A stretch of 35,885 bases of DNA from Cohnella nanjingensis (GTDB lineage Bacteria; Bacillota; Bacilli; Paenibacillales; Paenibacillaceae): NCBI RefSeq assembly GCF_014212125.1, contig NZ_JACJVP010000067.1, positions 1 through 35,885 of the forward strand, written 5' to 3'. Shown here one piece after another: positions 8,484 through 16,388 of the stretch; position 1 is the first letter of the stretch, and the number at the start of each line of letters is the position of its first letter. Made by a program: the position numbers and the translations under genes. The notes beneath the pieces were generated by a model. It ran no database searches, was not told where the DNA came from, and saw only the letters and a list, made by a program, of their open reading frames with translations.

Positions 8484-8550
8484 AAAAAAAAGAATCCCGG
8501 GCGCTTCCGAAAAGCGCGGCGCCTCCGCTATCGGGACGCTTGCCGGGATT
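8484..8550 (-). terminator. Intrinsic terminator after ispA
   Basis: AATCCCGG (8543-8550 read on the minus strand) pairs with CCGGGATT (8493-8500), with further GC pairing inside, followed by a tail of about nine Ts. It lies just past the ispA stop and ends the nusB-to-ispA unit. Confidence 0.9.
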
Positions 8551-8556
8551 GCCGAG

Positions 8557-9483
8557 TCAGTAATCGCGTGCCATCATGTGCCGAGCAAGCTGAACGAGGC
8601 GTTCGGGCTTCGGCAGTCCGGCCGACAGGACGGCTTGGATCGCCTCCTCCGTCAGCTGCCGCACGCGCCGCTCGCTCTCTTCCAATCCGATCAGATAGGG
8701 GTAGGTTACTTTGCCTTGCCGCTCGTCGCTGCCTTTGGGCTTGCCGAGCTTGGCTTCGTCCCCGGAGACGTCCAGGACGTCGTCGTGGATCTGGAAGGCG
8801 AGGCCGACGTTGCGGCCGAATCGCTCGAGCGCCTCCAACTGCCGTTCGGTCGCGCCGGCGGCATGGCCGCCCGCCCGCAGCGAGAAGGCGATCAAGTCGC
8901 TGGTCTTGTGCAGGTGGATATGCTCAAGCTGCTCGAAGGAAGTGATGCCCTGCTCCCCCTGCATATCGTCCGCCTGTCCGCCTACCATGCCGGCAAGACC
9001 GGCGAAGCGGCTCAGTTCGGAGACGACGACGAGCGCGCGATCGGCAGGCACGCCGAGCGCGGGCGCTTGCGCGGCCACATGGAAAGCGTGCGTGAGCAGA
9101 CCGTCGCCGGCGAGAATCGCCATCGCTTCTCCATAAACCTTGTGGTTCGTTGGCAGTCCCCGGCGATAGTCGTCGTTGTCCATCGCCGGCAGATCGTCGT
9201 GGACCAGCGAATAGGTGTGGACCATCTCGACCGCCAGCGCGAACGGCAGCGCGCGCGCTTCGGCCGCCGCGTCCCCGCCGACCGCTTCGGCCGCAGCCAG
9301 GACCAGAATCGGCCGCAGCCGCTTGCCCCCGGCGTTCAGCGAATACATCGCCGCTTCGCGCAGCGTCTCGTTCACCCGCCACGCGGCGGGAATGACGCTC
9401 TGCAGCGCGGCTTCGACCCTCTCGGCTTGGGCGGCCAGGTAGCCGCGAATATCCCGAACCTCATCTTCCGTTTGCACTGTCAC
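8557..9483 (-). CDS. ispA: Farnesyl diphosphate synthase (polyprenyl synthetase)
   Basis: Trans-prenyltransferase joining IPP and DMAPP/GPP to make farnesyl diphosphate (308 aa). It shows GGKRLRP (about residues 53-59), the first aspartate-rich motif DDLPAMD in the bacterial type II FPPS form, the KT pair in HLHKTSDLI, and the second motif DDVLD. GTG start with AAGGGGAG six bases upstream. It lies two bases after xseB and is the last gene of the unit. Confidence 0.95.
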   Translation of the reverse strand: MTVQTEDEVRDIRGYLAAQAERVEAALQSVIPAAWRVNETLREAAMYSLNAGGKRLRPILVLAAAEAVGGDAAAEARALPFALAVEMVHTYSLVHDDLPAMDNDDYRRGLPTNHKVYGEAMAILAGDGLLTHAFHVAAQAPALGVPADRALVVVSELSRFAGLAGMVGGQADDMQGEQGITSFEQLEHIHLHKTSDLIAFSLRAGGHAAGATERQLEALERFGRNVGLAFQIHDDVLDVSGDEAKLGKPKGSDERQGKVTYPYLIGLEESERRVRQLTEEAIQAVLSAGLPKPERLVQLARHMMARDY

Positions 9484-9485
9484 GT

Positions 9486-9752
9486 TTACTCCCCTTTGTC
9501 TCCGCCGGCCTCATCGCGCTGCGGGGCGAACGGTTTGCGCTGCAAGCCGTCCCCGTCCTCGATCAGCATCTCGATGCGGCGTTCCACTTGTTCGAGCTTC
9601 TGTCCGCAGAGCTTCGACAAGGCCATCCCTTCCTGGTAAAGCTCGATCGCCGTCTCGAGCGGAACGTCTCCGCTCTCCAAACGCGCCACGATGCCTTCGA
9701 GCCGTTCCATCGCCTCTTCGAAAGAGAGCGCCGTTTCCCCGTTGCTGCTCAT
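9486..9752 (-). CDS. xseB: Exodeoxyribonuclease VII small subunit
   Basis: Small helical subunit that assembles on XseA to form exonuclease VII, which degrades single-stranded DNA (88 aa). The family motif FEEAMERLEGIVARLESGDVPLE is near the N-terminus, with LYQEGMALSKLC after it. The frame continues upstream to 9791, but the ATG at 9752 has GGGGAGGT nine bases upstream. Its start overlaps the xseA stop by four bases. Confidence 0.95.
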   Translation of the reverse strand: MSSNGETALSFEEAMERLEGIVARLESGDVPLETAIELYQEGMALSKLCGQKLEQVERRIEMLIEDGDGLQRKPFAPQRDEAGGDKGE

Positions 9753-11110
9753 CCTGGTTCTACCTCCCCGTGCAATCCCCATATCTGACAATCCAGCTTG
9801 CCGTCGGCGAGCCGCACCCGGATCAGGTCCCCCGGCTGCACTTCTTCGACGGAGCGGATCAGCGTCTTCTCCTGCTCGTCATAGACGAGACTGTAGCCTC
9901 TGGCCATGACCTTCAGCGGACTGAGCGCATCGAGCTGGCGGATGGCCGAGCCGAAGGCGTCCTGCCGTTCGCGCAGCGTGCGCCGCATCGCGAGCTCGAG
10001 CGCCCGCACCGCGGTCGTCGTTCGCCTGCGCGCATAGACGACCTGCTCCGAAGGGTTGGCCGCGGCCAACCGGCCCGCCAAGCGCGCGATACGTTCCTTC
10101 GCCCGGCCGGCGCTGCCCTCGGTGCGGTAGCGCAGCCGGTCTCGCAGCCGGTCGAGCCGCTCGGCCTGCGCCAGCAGCGCCCGCCTCGGCTGCGTGAAGT
10201 ACGGCGATCGGGCCGCATGCTGATACCGCTCCCGCGCCCGTCCGAGCTGAAGTCCCAGCGACTTGGACATCCGCTGCTCCAGATGGGCGAGCCCCTGTCG
10301 CAGCTCCGTCATGTGCGGGACGGCCAGCTCCGCCGCCGCCGTCGGCGTTGCCGCCCGAAGGTCGGCCGCGAAGTCGGCGATCGTGAAGTCCGTCTCGTGG
10401 CCGACCGCCGAGATGACGGGAATGACGGACGCGCGGATGGCGCGGGCCACGATCTCCTCGTTGAACGCCCACAACTCCTCCAGCGAACCGCCGCCCCGGC
10501 CGACGATGAGCACGTCGACTTCGCCCAGCCGGTTCATCGTCGCGATCGCCTTGGCGATCGACGGCGCCGCGCTCTTCCCCTGCACCGATACGGGGTGCAG
10601 CAGGATCGGCACGGACGGGTGCCGGCGCTGCAGCGTGATTATAATATCGCGAACCGCCGCGCCGGTCGGCGACGTGATGACGCCGATCGCCCGGGGATAC
10701 CGGGGAATCGGGCGCTTCGCCGCTTCGTCGAACAGACCTTCGGTTTCGAGTTTTTTCTTCAATTGCTCGAACGCCAGATACAAGCTCCCGATCCCGTCCG
10801 GCTGCATCGCCGTGACGTAGAACTGATATTGGCCGTCCCGTTCGTAGACGGAGACGCCCCCCCGCGCCAGCACTTTCATGCCGTCCTTCGGACGGAAGGG
10901 GAGACGCTGGTTGTGCGAGGCGAACATAATGCTCTTCAGGCGCCCGCTCTCGTCCTTCAGGGTGAAGTACATATGCCCGCTGGAATGATGCGTGAAGTTC
11001 GAGATCTCCCCGCGCAGCCAGACGTCCTGCAGCTGCTGGTCGCCCTCGAGCTTCATCTTGATGTAGCGGTTAATATCGCGAATGCCAAGTACGCGAGCAG
11101 GCTGCTCCAT
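9749..11110 (-). CDS. xseA: Exodeoxyribonuclease VII large subunit
   Basis: Catalytic subunit of exonuclease VII (453 aa). The N-terminal OB fold (about residues 10-105) contains WLRGEISNFTHHSSGHMYF. The catalytic domain has the motifs GVITSPTGAAVRDI, GRGGGSLEELWAFNEE and SAVGHETD. A long Arg/Ala-rich helical region (about 280-400) forms the XseB-binding arm, and the C-terminus carries a conserved ARGYSLVYD segment. The ATG start follows GCGGGGAAG. It lies 19 bases downstream of folD. Confidence 0.96.
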   Translation of the reverse strand: MEQPARVLGIRDINRYIKMKLEGDQQLQDVWLRGEISNFTHHSSGHMYFTLKDESGRLKSIMFASHNQRLPFRPKDGMKVLARGGVSVYERDGQYQFYVTAMQPDGIGSLYLAFEQLKKKLETEGLFDEAAKRPIPRYPRAIGVITSPTGAAVRDIIITLQRRHPSVPILLHPVSVQGKSAAPSIAKAIATMNRLGEVDVLIVGRGGGSLEELWAFNEEIVARAIRASVIPVISAVGHETDFTIADFAADLRAATPTAAAELAVPHMTELRQGLAHLEQRMSKSLGLQLGRARERYQHAARSPYFTQPRRALLAQAERLDRLRDRLRYRTEGSAGRAKERIARLAGRLAAANPSEQVVYARRRTTTAVRALELAMRRTLRERQDAFGSAIRQLDALSPLKVMARGYSLVYDEQEKTLIRSVEEVQPGDLIRVRLADGKLDCQIWGLHGEVEPG

Positions 11111-11129
11111 CTTCCCCGCCTCCCTGCGT

Positions 11130-11987
11130 TTAAGCGATGCCGTGCGTCCGTTTGGCCGACTTCAGCGTGTTCAGCATCAGCATCGTGATCGTCATCGGAC
11201 CGACGCCGCCCGGGACGGGCGTAATCCAACCCGCGACCGGCGCCACGTCTTCATAATCCACGTCTCCGCACAGCTTGCCGTTCTCGAGCCGGTTCATCCC
11301 GACGTCGATGACGACCGCGCCGGGCTTCACCCAGTCGCGCTTGACCAGTTGAGCGACGCCCACCGCGACGACGAGAATATCCGCCTGCCGCGCCATCTCC
11401 TGCAAATTCGGCGTCCGCGAATGGCACACCGTGACCGTCGCGTTCTCCCGCAGCAACAGCATCGAGACCGGTTTGCCGACGATGTTGCTGCGGCCGATGA
11501 CGACCGCATGCTTGCCCGCCGGGGCGTTGCCCGTCCGCTTCAGCAGTTCGATCACGCCCGACGGCGTGCAAGGCAGAAGCGCTTCGTCTCCGATCATCAG
11601 ATTGCCGACGCTGACCGGATGGAAGCCGTCGACATCCTTGTCCACGGAGATCGCGTCGATGACGGCCTTCTCCTGGATATGCCCCGGCAGCGGCAGCTGC
11701 ACGAGAATGCCGTGAATGGAAGCTTGCGCGTTCAGGCGGTCGATGAGCGCGAGCAGCTCGTCCTGCGAGGTCGAAGCCGGCAGCCGGTGAACCTCGGAGT
11801 AGAAGCCCAGATCCTCGCAAGCCTTCGCCTTGTTCCGGACGTAGACTTGGGAGGCCGCGTCTTCGCCGACGAGGACGACGGCCAGTCCCGGCCGGACGTC
11901 CTTGTCGCGCAGACGCGCGACCTCGCCCTTGATCTCTTCCCGAATCGTATCCGATATGCGTTTGCCGTCGATGATCTGCGCGCTCAT
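11130..11987 (-). CDS. folD: Methylenetetrahydrofolate dehydrogenase/cyclohydrolase FolD
   Basis: Bifunctional enzyme interconverting 5,10-methylene- and 10-formyl-tetrahydrofolate using NADP (285 aa). The active-site region YVRNKAKACEDLGF carries the catalytic Lys. Other family signatures are QLPLPGH, PCTPSGVIELL, the NADP loop GRSNIVGKPV and the C-terminal PVPGGVGPMT. The open frame runs on to 12245 within nusB; the ATG at 11985-11987 is the start and overlaps the nusB TGA by four bases. Confidence 0.97.
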   Translation of the reverse strand: MSAQIIDGKRISDTIREEIKGEVARLRDKDVRPGLAVVLVGEDAASQVYVRNKAKACEDLGFYSEVHRLPASTSQDELLALIDRLNAQASIHGILVQLPLPGHIQEKAVIDAISVDKDVDGFHPVSVGNLMIGDEALLPCTPSGVIELLKRTGNAPAGKHAVVIGRSNIVGKPVSMLLLRENATVTVCHSRTPNLQEMARQADILVVAVGVAQLVKRDWVKPGAVVIDVGMNRLENGKLCGDVDYEDVAPVAGWITPVPGGVGPMTITMLMLNTLKSAKRTHGIA

Positions 11988-12481
11988 TCCGGTTCGCCCT
12001 CCCGCGTCGTCTTCTCTTCTTCCCCGGTTGCGGCCGCGGCGGACGAACCGCCGTCCCGTTCGCGAATGAGCCGTCCGAGGACGCCGTTCACGAACTTCCC
12101 GGACTCGTCCGTCCCGAAATGCTTCGCGAGCTCGATCGCTTCGTTGACGACGACCTTGTGAGGCACGTCCTTGCGGTGGTTCATCTCGTAGACGGCCAGG
12201 CGAAGGATCTGCCGGTCCACCCGCGACAGCCGATCGACCTGCCACCCCGTCAGATAGCCGGCGAGCGCTTGGTCGAGCTCCTCTTTGCGGCTCGTCACGC
12301 CCGCGACCAATTCGCGCGTAAAGGCATCCACCGCCGCCAGGCCGCCGACATCCGCCTCGATCTCATTGTCTTGGCGCGCTTCCTCCATGACGGTATCGAC
12401 CGCCACTTGCGTTTCTACGCCGTTCATTTCCATTTGGTACAAGCTCTGTACCGCAATTTCCCTAGCCAATCTGCGTTTCAT
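11984..12481 (-). CDS. nusB: Transcription antitermination factor NusB
   Basis: RNA-binding protein that works with NusE/S10 at boxA for rRNA antitermination (165 aa). The all-helical core begins RRLAREIAVQSLYQMEMN and includes DRLSRVDRQILRLAVYEM and NEAIELAKHFGTDESGKFVNGVL. The last 25 or so residues are a low-complexity Ala/Glu tail that shorter homologs such as the B. subtilis protein lack. The ATG at 12481 has GGGAGGA upstream. The leader contains a 20-bp perfect palindrome. Confidence 0.95.
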   Translation of the reverse strand: MKRRLAREIAVQSLYQMEMNGVETQVAVDTVMEEARQDNEIEADVGGLAAVDAFTRELVAGVTSRKEELDQALAGYLTGWQVDRLSRVDRQILRLAVYEMNHRKDVPHKVVVNEAIELAKHFGTDESGKFVNGVLGRLIRERDGGSSAAAATGEEEKTTREGEPE

Positions 12482-12534
12482 GAATCCTCCCGAGGGTAGT
12501 CGTGATATCACACTAGCATTCCAAATCGGCTTCC

Positions 12535-12554
12535 TCGTTCCCCGCGGGGAACGA
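12535..12554. repeat. 20-bp perfect palindrome in the nusB leader
   Basis: TCGTTCCCCG followed by CGGGGAACGA is self-complementary over 20 bases. It lies 54 bases upstream of the nusB ATG in an otherwise gene-free 216-base gap. A second short palindrome, GTGATATCAC, lies nearer the gene (about 12512-12521). There is no T tract after it on the minus strand, so an operator or leader hairpin is likelier than a terminator. Confidence 0.6.
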
Positions 12555-12579
12555 AAACTTGATATCGGTGACGATCCGG

Positions 12580-12603
12580 AAAAGGATAGGCGAATACCTA
12601 TCC
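12580..12603 (-). terminator. Weak terminator after the DUF2273 gene
   Basis: GGATAGG and CCTATCC form a 7-bp stem with a 6-base loop, followed on the minus strand by four Ts. It lies about 95 bases past the DUF2273 stop and before nusB. The short T run makes partial read-through likely. Confidence 0.5.
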
Positions 12604-12697
12604 GCTTAGGAATCCTTAAAAAAGTTGGAGCCGTCCCGCCCCCGCGCATCGTCGGATCCGCGGACGAATCCGCATGGGCAAGAAGGCTTCTACTGGA

Positions 12698-12928
12698 TTA
12701 ACGAGAACGCGGCCAACGATCCGTCAGCCAATTCATCAGCCGGTTCCAAGGCAGGAGCGGACCGCGCTTCTCGTCCTTATGTTTGCCGATTCCAAATCCA
12801 ATGCCGACGAGCAGCGCGCAGAACAGCATATCCCAGAATCCGCTGATCAAATAAATGAGTCCGCACAGCAGCCCCGCCGCGACGCCGCTCGCCCTTCCCC
12901 CGTAGGTCTCCCACCATTCTCTCCACAT
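12698..12928 (-). CDS. DUF2273 small membrane protein
   Basis: 76 aa with two adjacent hydrophobic segments (ASGVAAGLLCGLIYLISGFW and LFCALLVGIGFGIGK) and a short basic tail. It matches the DUF2273 family, which is nearly always found beside Asp23 and AmaP in Firmicutes. The ATG at 12928 is preceded by AGGGGGT at a rather long spacing of about 13 bases. It follows amaP by 16 bases. Role unknown; it may be a membrane partner of the Asp23-AmaP complex. Confidence 0.85.
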   Translation of the reverse strand: MWREWWETYGGRASGVAAGLLCGLIYLISGFWDMLFCALLVGIGFGIGKHKDEKRGPLLPWNRLMNWLTDRWPRSR

Positions 12929-12944
12929 GGGCGGATCTTACCCC

Positions 12945-13505
12945 CTATTCCACGCGGCTCTTGAACGTGGTTGGCGCCTGCGTCAGATTGGCGATAAAGA
13001 CCGACACGTCCGCTACCGGAATGCCGGTTGTCTCTTCGATCTGTTCGGATACCGTGCGCTGCATCTCTTCGGACAGAGTCGGAATCGAGCCCTCGCCGTC
13101 CACGAAGGCGCGGATCGTAATGTGGAGCCCCGCTTCCCCGACCCTGACGCGAGCGCGCAGATCCTTCACGCCGCGCGAGCGCGAAGCGGCTTTCAGCACG
13201 AGATTCTCGACCGTCTCGACCGAGATCTGGATATCGCCGTGCTCCGTGCGTTGGTTGATCGAGGGCGCGTTGTTGCCGCCGCGGCTGAGCGACACGACGA
13301 AGAACCGGAGGCTGATCAGGAACAGCAGGACGGCGACGATGAGGACAGTCGCTTGGGCCACTCGATACCCGCCGGTGATGTCGTCCACGACTTCTTTGAG
13401 CCATACGGTTTTGAATCCGCCTGCCGCCACGATCACGGCCGTTACCGTCGCGGCTCCGATGACCAAGCTATAAAGAAACAAGAGCAGCCTGTCCAACATT
13501 TTCAT
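12945..13505 (-). CDS. amaP: AmaP, Asp23 membrane anchor
   Basis: Alkaline shock response membrane anchor protein (186 aa). It has two transmembrane segments (LLLFLYSLVIGAATVTAVIVA and VAQATVLIVAVLLFLISLRFFVV), then an Asp23-like cytoplasmic domain (HGDIQISVETVENLVLKAASRSRGVKDLRARV). In Staphylococcus aureus AmaP tethers Asp23 to the membrane. A longer start at 13538 is possible, but the ATG at 13505 has GGAGGAG ten bases upstream. It lies between the Asp23 and DUF2273 genes, as in other Firmicutes. Confidence 0.9.
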   Translation of the reverse strand: MKMLDRLLLFLYSLVIGAATVTAVIVAAGGFKTVWLKEVVDDITGGYRVAQATVLIVAVLLFLISLRFFVVSLSRGGNNAPSINQRTEHGDIQISVETVENLVLKAASRSRGVKDLRARVRVGEAGLHITIRAFVDGEGSIPTLSEEMQRTVSEQIEETTGIPVADVSVFIANLTQAPTTFKSRVE

Positions 13506-13661
13506 CAACGAGTGTCTCCTCCAGTCCTGTCCAAACAAATAACCCTCAACTTGCGGAAAAAGCGCCAGACGACCTACACCTCGGAAGGGTAGGCCATCAC
13601 GGCGCCGGCACCCGCGAGTCGGAAGCGACGTACGCGCGCAAGCTTCATGCCTACGCCGACG

Positions 13662-14069
13662 TTATCGGACACGCGTATGCGTTTCGTCTTCTTCGATTTT
13701 CTCGGCTGCCTTGAAGTGCACGTCATGAATATGCACGTTCACTTCCACGACGTGCAAGCCGGTCATGGTCTCGATGGAGCGCTTCACGTTGCGTTGGATC
13801 TCTGCCGCGATCTCGGGGATCCGCCGGCTGTATTCCACGATGATCGACACGTCGATCGCCGCTTCCCGCTGACCCACTTCTACCTTGACGCCTTTGGACA
13901 GGTTCTTGCGCCCCAGCAGCTCGGCGATGCCGGAAGAGATGCCGCCGCTCATGCCGGCGACGCCTTCTACTTCAACGGTCGCAAGCCCGGCGATAATCTC
14001 GATGACTTCAGGCGCGATCTGAATGGTTCCCATGTCGGTCCGTTCATAGTCAGACACCAATGTTTCCAT
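13662..14069 (-). CDS. yqhY: Asp23/Gls24 family protein (YqhY-like)
   Basis: 135 aa, a single Asp23/Gls24 domain: IQIAPEVIEIIAGLATVEVEGVAGM near the N-terminus and VEVNVHIHDVHF near the end. The position next to accC matches B. subtilis yqhY, whose loss is reported to be compensated by mutations in acetyl-CoA carboxylase genes. Here, unlike B. subtilis, amaP and DUF2273 follow, so it may be membrane-tethered. The ATG has GGAGGAGGTG nine bases upstream, and its own strong SigA promoter lies ahead. The 122-base gap to amaP holds only an imperfect hairpin. Confidence 0.92.
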   Translation of the reverse strand: METLVSDYERTDMGTIQIAPEVIEIIAGLATVEVEGVAGMSGGISSGIAELLGRKNLSKGVKVEVGQREAAIDVSIIVEYSRRIPEIAAEIQRNVKRSIETMTGLHVVEVNVHIHDVHFKAAEKIEEDETHTRVR

Positions 14070-14134
14070 ACGTCATTCCACCTCCTCCATGCGTTCAAAG
14101 CCAAGGTCGGCCAGGCTTTAACTACACTATTATT

Positions 14135-14163
14135 ACTATATCAAAGCGCGGGAATTATGACAA
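14135..14163 (-). promoter_or_regulatory. SigA promoter of the asp23-amaP-DUF2273 unit
   Basis: TTGTCA (14158-14163), a 17-base spacer and TATAGT (14135-14140), with TGA just before the -10 (extended -10). It is one of the best SigA promoters in the window and lies in the accC-yqhY gap. Confidence 0.8.
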
Positions 14164-14222
14164 ACCTAGCGCATGGATTTGGGCCATACGCACGGCGGTC
14201 CTTCAACGATCCATAATTCCTT

Positions 14223-15596
14223 CTACAGCTCCGCCTCGCCCGCATAGGGATCGTTGACATCGTGTTCCTCCAGGAACTTGATGTCGAACGTCCCCTTGTT
14301 GAAGATCGGATGATCCAGCAGCTTCAGATGGAACGGAATCGTCGTCTTGACGCCTTCGATGAGGAACTCGCCCAGCGCGCGGCGCGCGCGGGCGATCGCT
14401 TCCTCGCGGGTCGGTCCCCAGACGATCAGCTTGGCGATCATCGAATCGTAGTGCGGAGAGATCAAATACTGCGGGTAGGCGGCGCTATCCACGCGCACGC
14501 CCGGTCCGCCCGGAGGCAGATAGAAGCCGATGCGGCCGGGAGACGGCATGAAGTTGCGGTCCGGATCCTCGGCGTTGATGCGGCATTCGATCGCCCATCC
14601 GTCGAAGCGGACCTGCTCCTGCGTGAAGGAGAGCGGCGCCCCCTCGGCGACGGAGATCATCTCTTTGATCAGGTCGATGCCGGTGATCATCTCGGTCACC
14701 GGATGCTCGACTTGGATTCGGGTGTTCATCTCCATGAAGTAGAACTGGCCGTCCGGTCCGAGCAAGAATTCGATCGTGCCCGCGCCGGAGTAGTTCACGG
14801 CCTTGGCCGCGCGAACCGCGGCTTGGCCCATCCGTTCGCGAAGCGCCGGCGTCATGACCGGGCAAGGCGCTTCCTCGACCAGCTTCTGGCGGCGACGCTG
14901 CACGGAGCAGTCGCGTTCGCCGAGGTGGCAGACGTTGCCGTGCTTGTCCGCGATGATCTGGATCTCGACGTGCTTCATGCCCGTCAGGAATTTCTCCAGG
15001 TAGACGCCGGCGTTGCCGAACGCCTTCTCCGCTTCTTGCTGGGCGGTCGTGATCTCGCGCACGAGCATCTCTTCGTCGTCGGCCAGCCGGATGCCCCGGC
15101 CTCCGCCCCCGGCGGTCGCCTTGATGATGACCGGATATCCGATCTGGCGCGCGACTCGGACCGCTTCGTCGATATCGTCGACCAAGCCGTCGGAGCCCGG
15201 TATGACCGGGACGTCGGCTTCCTTCATCGTCTGCTTCGCGACCGACTTGTCGCCCATCCGGCTGATCGCGTCCGAAGAAGGTCCGATGAACGTAATATGA
15301 CACGTTTCGCAGATGTCCGCGAAATCGGCGTTTTCCGAGAGAAACCCGTATCCGGGGTGAATGGCGTCGCATTCGGTTAGCGTCGCGACGCTCATGATAT
15401 TCGTTAAGTTCAAGTAGCTATCCTTTGAAGCAGTCGGCCCGATGCAGTAAGCTTCGTCCGCCAAGCGCACGTGCAGCGACTCGCGATCGGCTTCGGAATA
15501 CACCGCCACGGTCGAGATCCCGAGCTCGCGGCAGGCGCGAATGATGCGGACGGCGATCTCGCCGCGGTTGGCGACCAGGATTTTATGAATGTTCAA
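14223..15596 (-). CDS. accC: Acetyl-CoA carboxylase, biotin carboxylase subunit
   Basis: ATP-grasp enzyme that carboxylates biotin on AccB, the first half of malonyl-CoA synthesis (457 aa). It has KILVANRGEIAVRI at the N-terminus, the glycine-rich ATP loop KATAGGGGRGI, HLGERDCSVQRRRQKL, and the catalytic segment EMNTRIQVEHPVTE. The TTG start (15594-15596) has AAGGGGGA six bases upstream; the frame extends to 15659 but without family sequence. It lies 69 bases after accB in one unit. Confidence 0.97.
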   Translation of the reverse strand: MNIHKILVANRGEIAVRIIRACRELGISTVAVYSEADRESLHVRLADEAYCIGPTASKDSYLNLTNIMSVATLTECDAIHPGYGFLSENADFADICETCHITFIGPSSDAISRMGDKSVAKQTMKEADVPVIPGSDGLVDDIDEAVRVARQIGYPVIIKATAGGGGRGIRLADDEEMLVREITTAQQEAEKAFGNAGVYLEKFLTGMKHVEIQIIADKHGNVCHLGERDCSVQRRRQKLVEEAPCPVMTPALRERMGQAAVRAAKAVNYSGAGTIEFLLGPDGQFYFMEMNTRIQVEHPVTEMITGIDLIKEMISVAEGAPLSFTQEQVRFDGWAIECRINAEDPDRNFMPSPGRIGFYLPPGGPGVRVDSAAYPQYLISPHYDSMIAKLIVWGPTREEAIARARRALGEFLIEGVKTTIPFHLKLLDHPIFNKGTFDIKFLEEHDVNDPYAGEAEL

Positions 15597-15665
15597 GGCA
15601 AAGGTCCCCCTTAGTTGTCCCCGGCTCCCGTCGCGCAGCTGGCCACGGTCCGGGAGCATCGGCGG

Positions 15666-16142
15666 TTATTCCGGTTTGACGAGGAACAGCGGCTGGCCGT
15701 ACTCGACGAGTTGGCCGTTCTCGACCAGAATCTCGACGATCTCGCCCTTCACTTCCGCTTCCAGAGGGTTCATCAGCTTCATCGCTTCCAGAATGCAAAC
15801 GACCGTCTTCTCGTGGACTTTGTCGCCCGCGTTCACGAAGGACGGCGCGTCCGGGGAAGGCGCGCGGTAGAACGTGCCGACCATCGGCGATGCGATCGGA
15901 TGCAGGCCGGAACGGTCCGGACCCGCTGCGGGAGCGGTCTCCGCTGCGGCGGGCGCGGCGATCGGGGCTTGGGCGGCAGGGACGTATGTATGCGCGATCG
16001 GAGCGGTCTGCACGTTCACGACTTCGGTGCGGCCGGGCTTGCGGATCGCGAGGCGGGTTCCCTCGTTCTCGATCTCCAGTTCCTGTACGGAAGTTTGATC
16101 CACCAATTTGATCAGTTCTTTGATTTCGCTCAATTTAAACAT
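15666..16142 (-). CDS. accB: Biotin carboxyl carrier protein AccB
   Basis: Carries biotin between the carboxylase and transferase halves of acetyl-CoA carboxylase (158 aa). The N-terminal helix KLSEIKELIKLVDQTSVQELEIE is followed by an Ala/Pro-rich linker (about residues 48-75) and a C-terminal biotinyl domain with the biotinylated Lys in EAMKLMN. The ATG has AAGGAG nine bases upstream; the frame continues to 16196 without family sequence. It is preceded by its own promoter. Confidence 0.97.
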   Translation of the reverse strand: MFKLSEIKELIKLVDQTSVQELEIENEGTRLAIRKPGRTEVVNVQTAPIAHTYVPAAQAPIAAPAAAETAPAAGPDRSGLHPIASPMVGTFYRAPSPDAPSFVNAGDKVHEKTVVCILEAMKLMNPLEAEVKGEIVEILVENGQLVEYGQPLFLVKPE

Positions 16143-16304
16143 TCGTCGGACACTCCTTGGCTTTCGGTTATATCCGTCTCGCGCGTAGGGCGGCATCGGC
16201 TTCGGCCGGTCCGCGTCGCGAGCGGAGACGATTCAGATGAAGGAACGGCGAATCGTCGGCTTGCTGAATCGCGAACGAAGCTTGTTCGTACCCATAACGG
16301 ACTT

Positions 16305-16332
16305 ATTATAACATAATCGATCAAAATGGAAA
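16305..16332 (-). promoter_or_regulatory. SigA promoter of accB-accC
   Basis: A perfect TATAAT (16305-16310) with the extended TG motif, a 16-base spacer and the weak -35 TTTCCA (16327-16332). The -35 overlaps the foot of the spoIIIAH terminator stem. The remaining leader of about 160 bases shows no riboswitch I recognise. Confidence 0.7.
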
Positions 16333-16356
16333 GAGCCGGTCAGCGCCCGGCTCTTT
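16330..16356 (-). terminator. Terminator of the spoIIIA operon
   Basis: AAAGAGCCGG (16330-16339) and CCGGCTCTTT (16347-16356) form a perfect 10-bp stem with a 7-base loop, with further Ts beyond the stem on the minus strand. It lies 33 bases past the spoIIIAH stop and abuts the accB promoter. Confidence 0.8.
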
Positions 16357-16388
16357 CCCGCTCCGCGCCTACAGAACGCGGTCGATCT

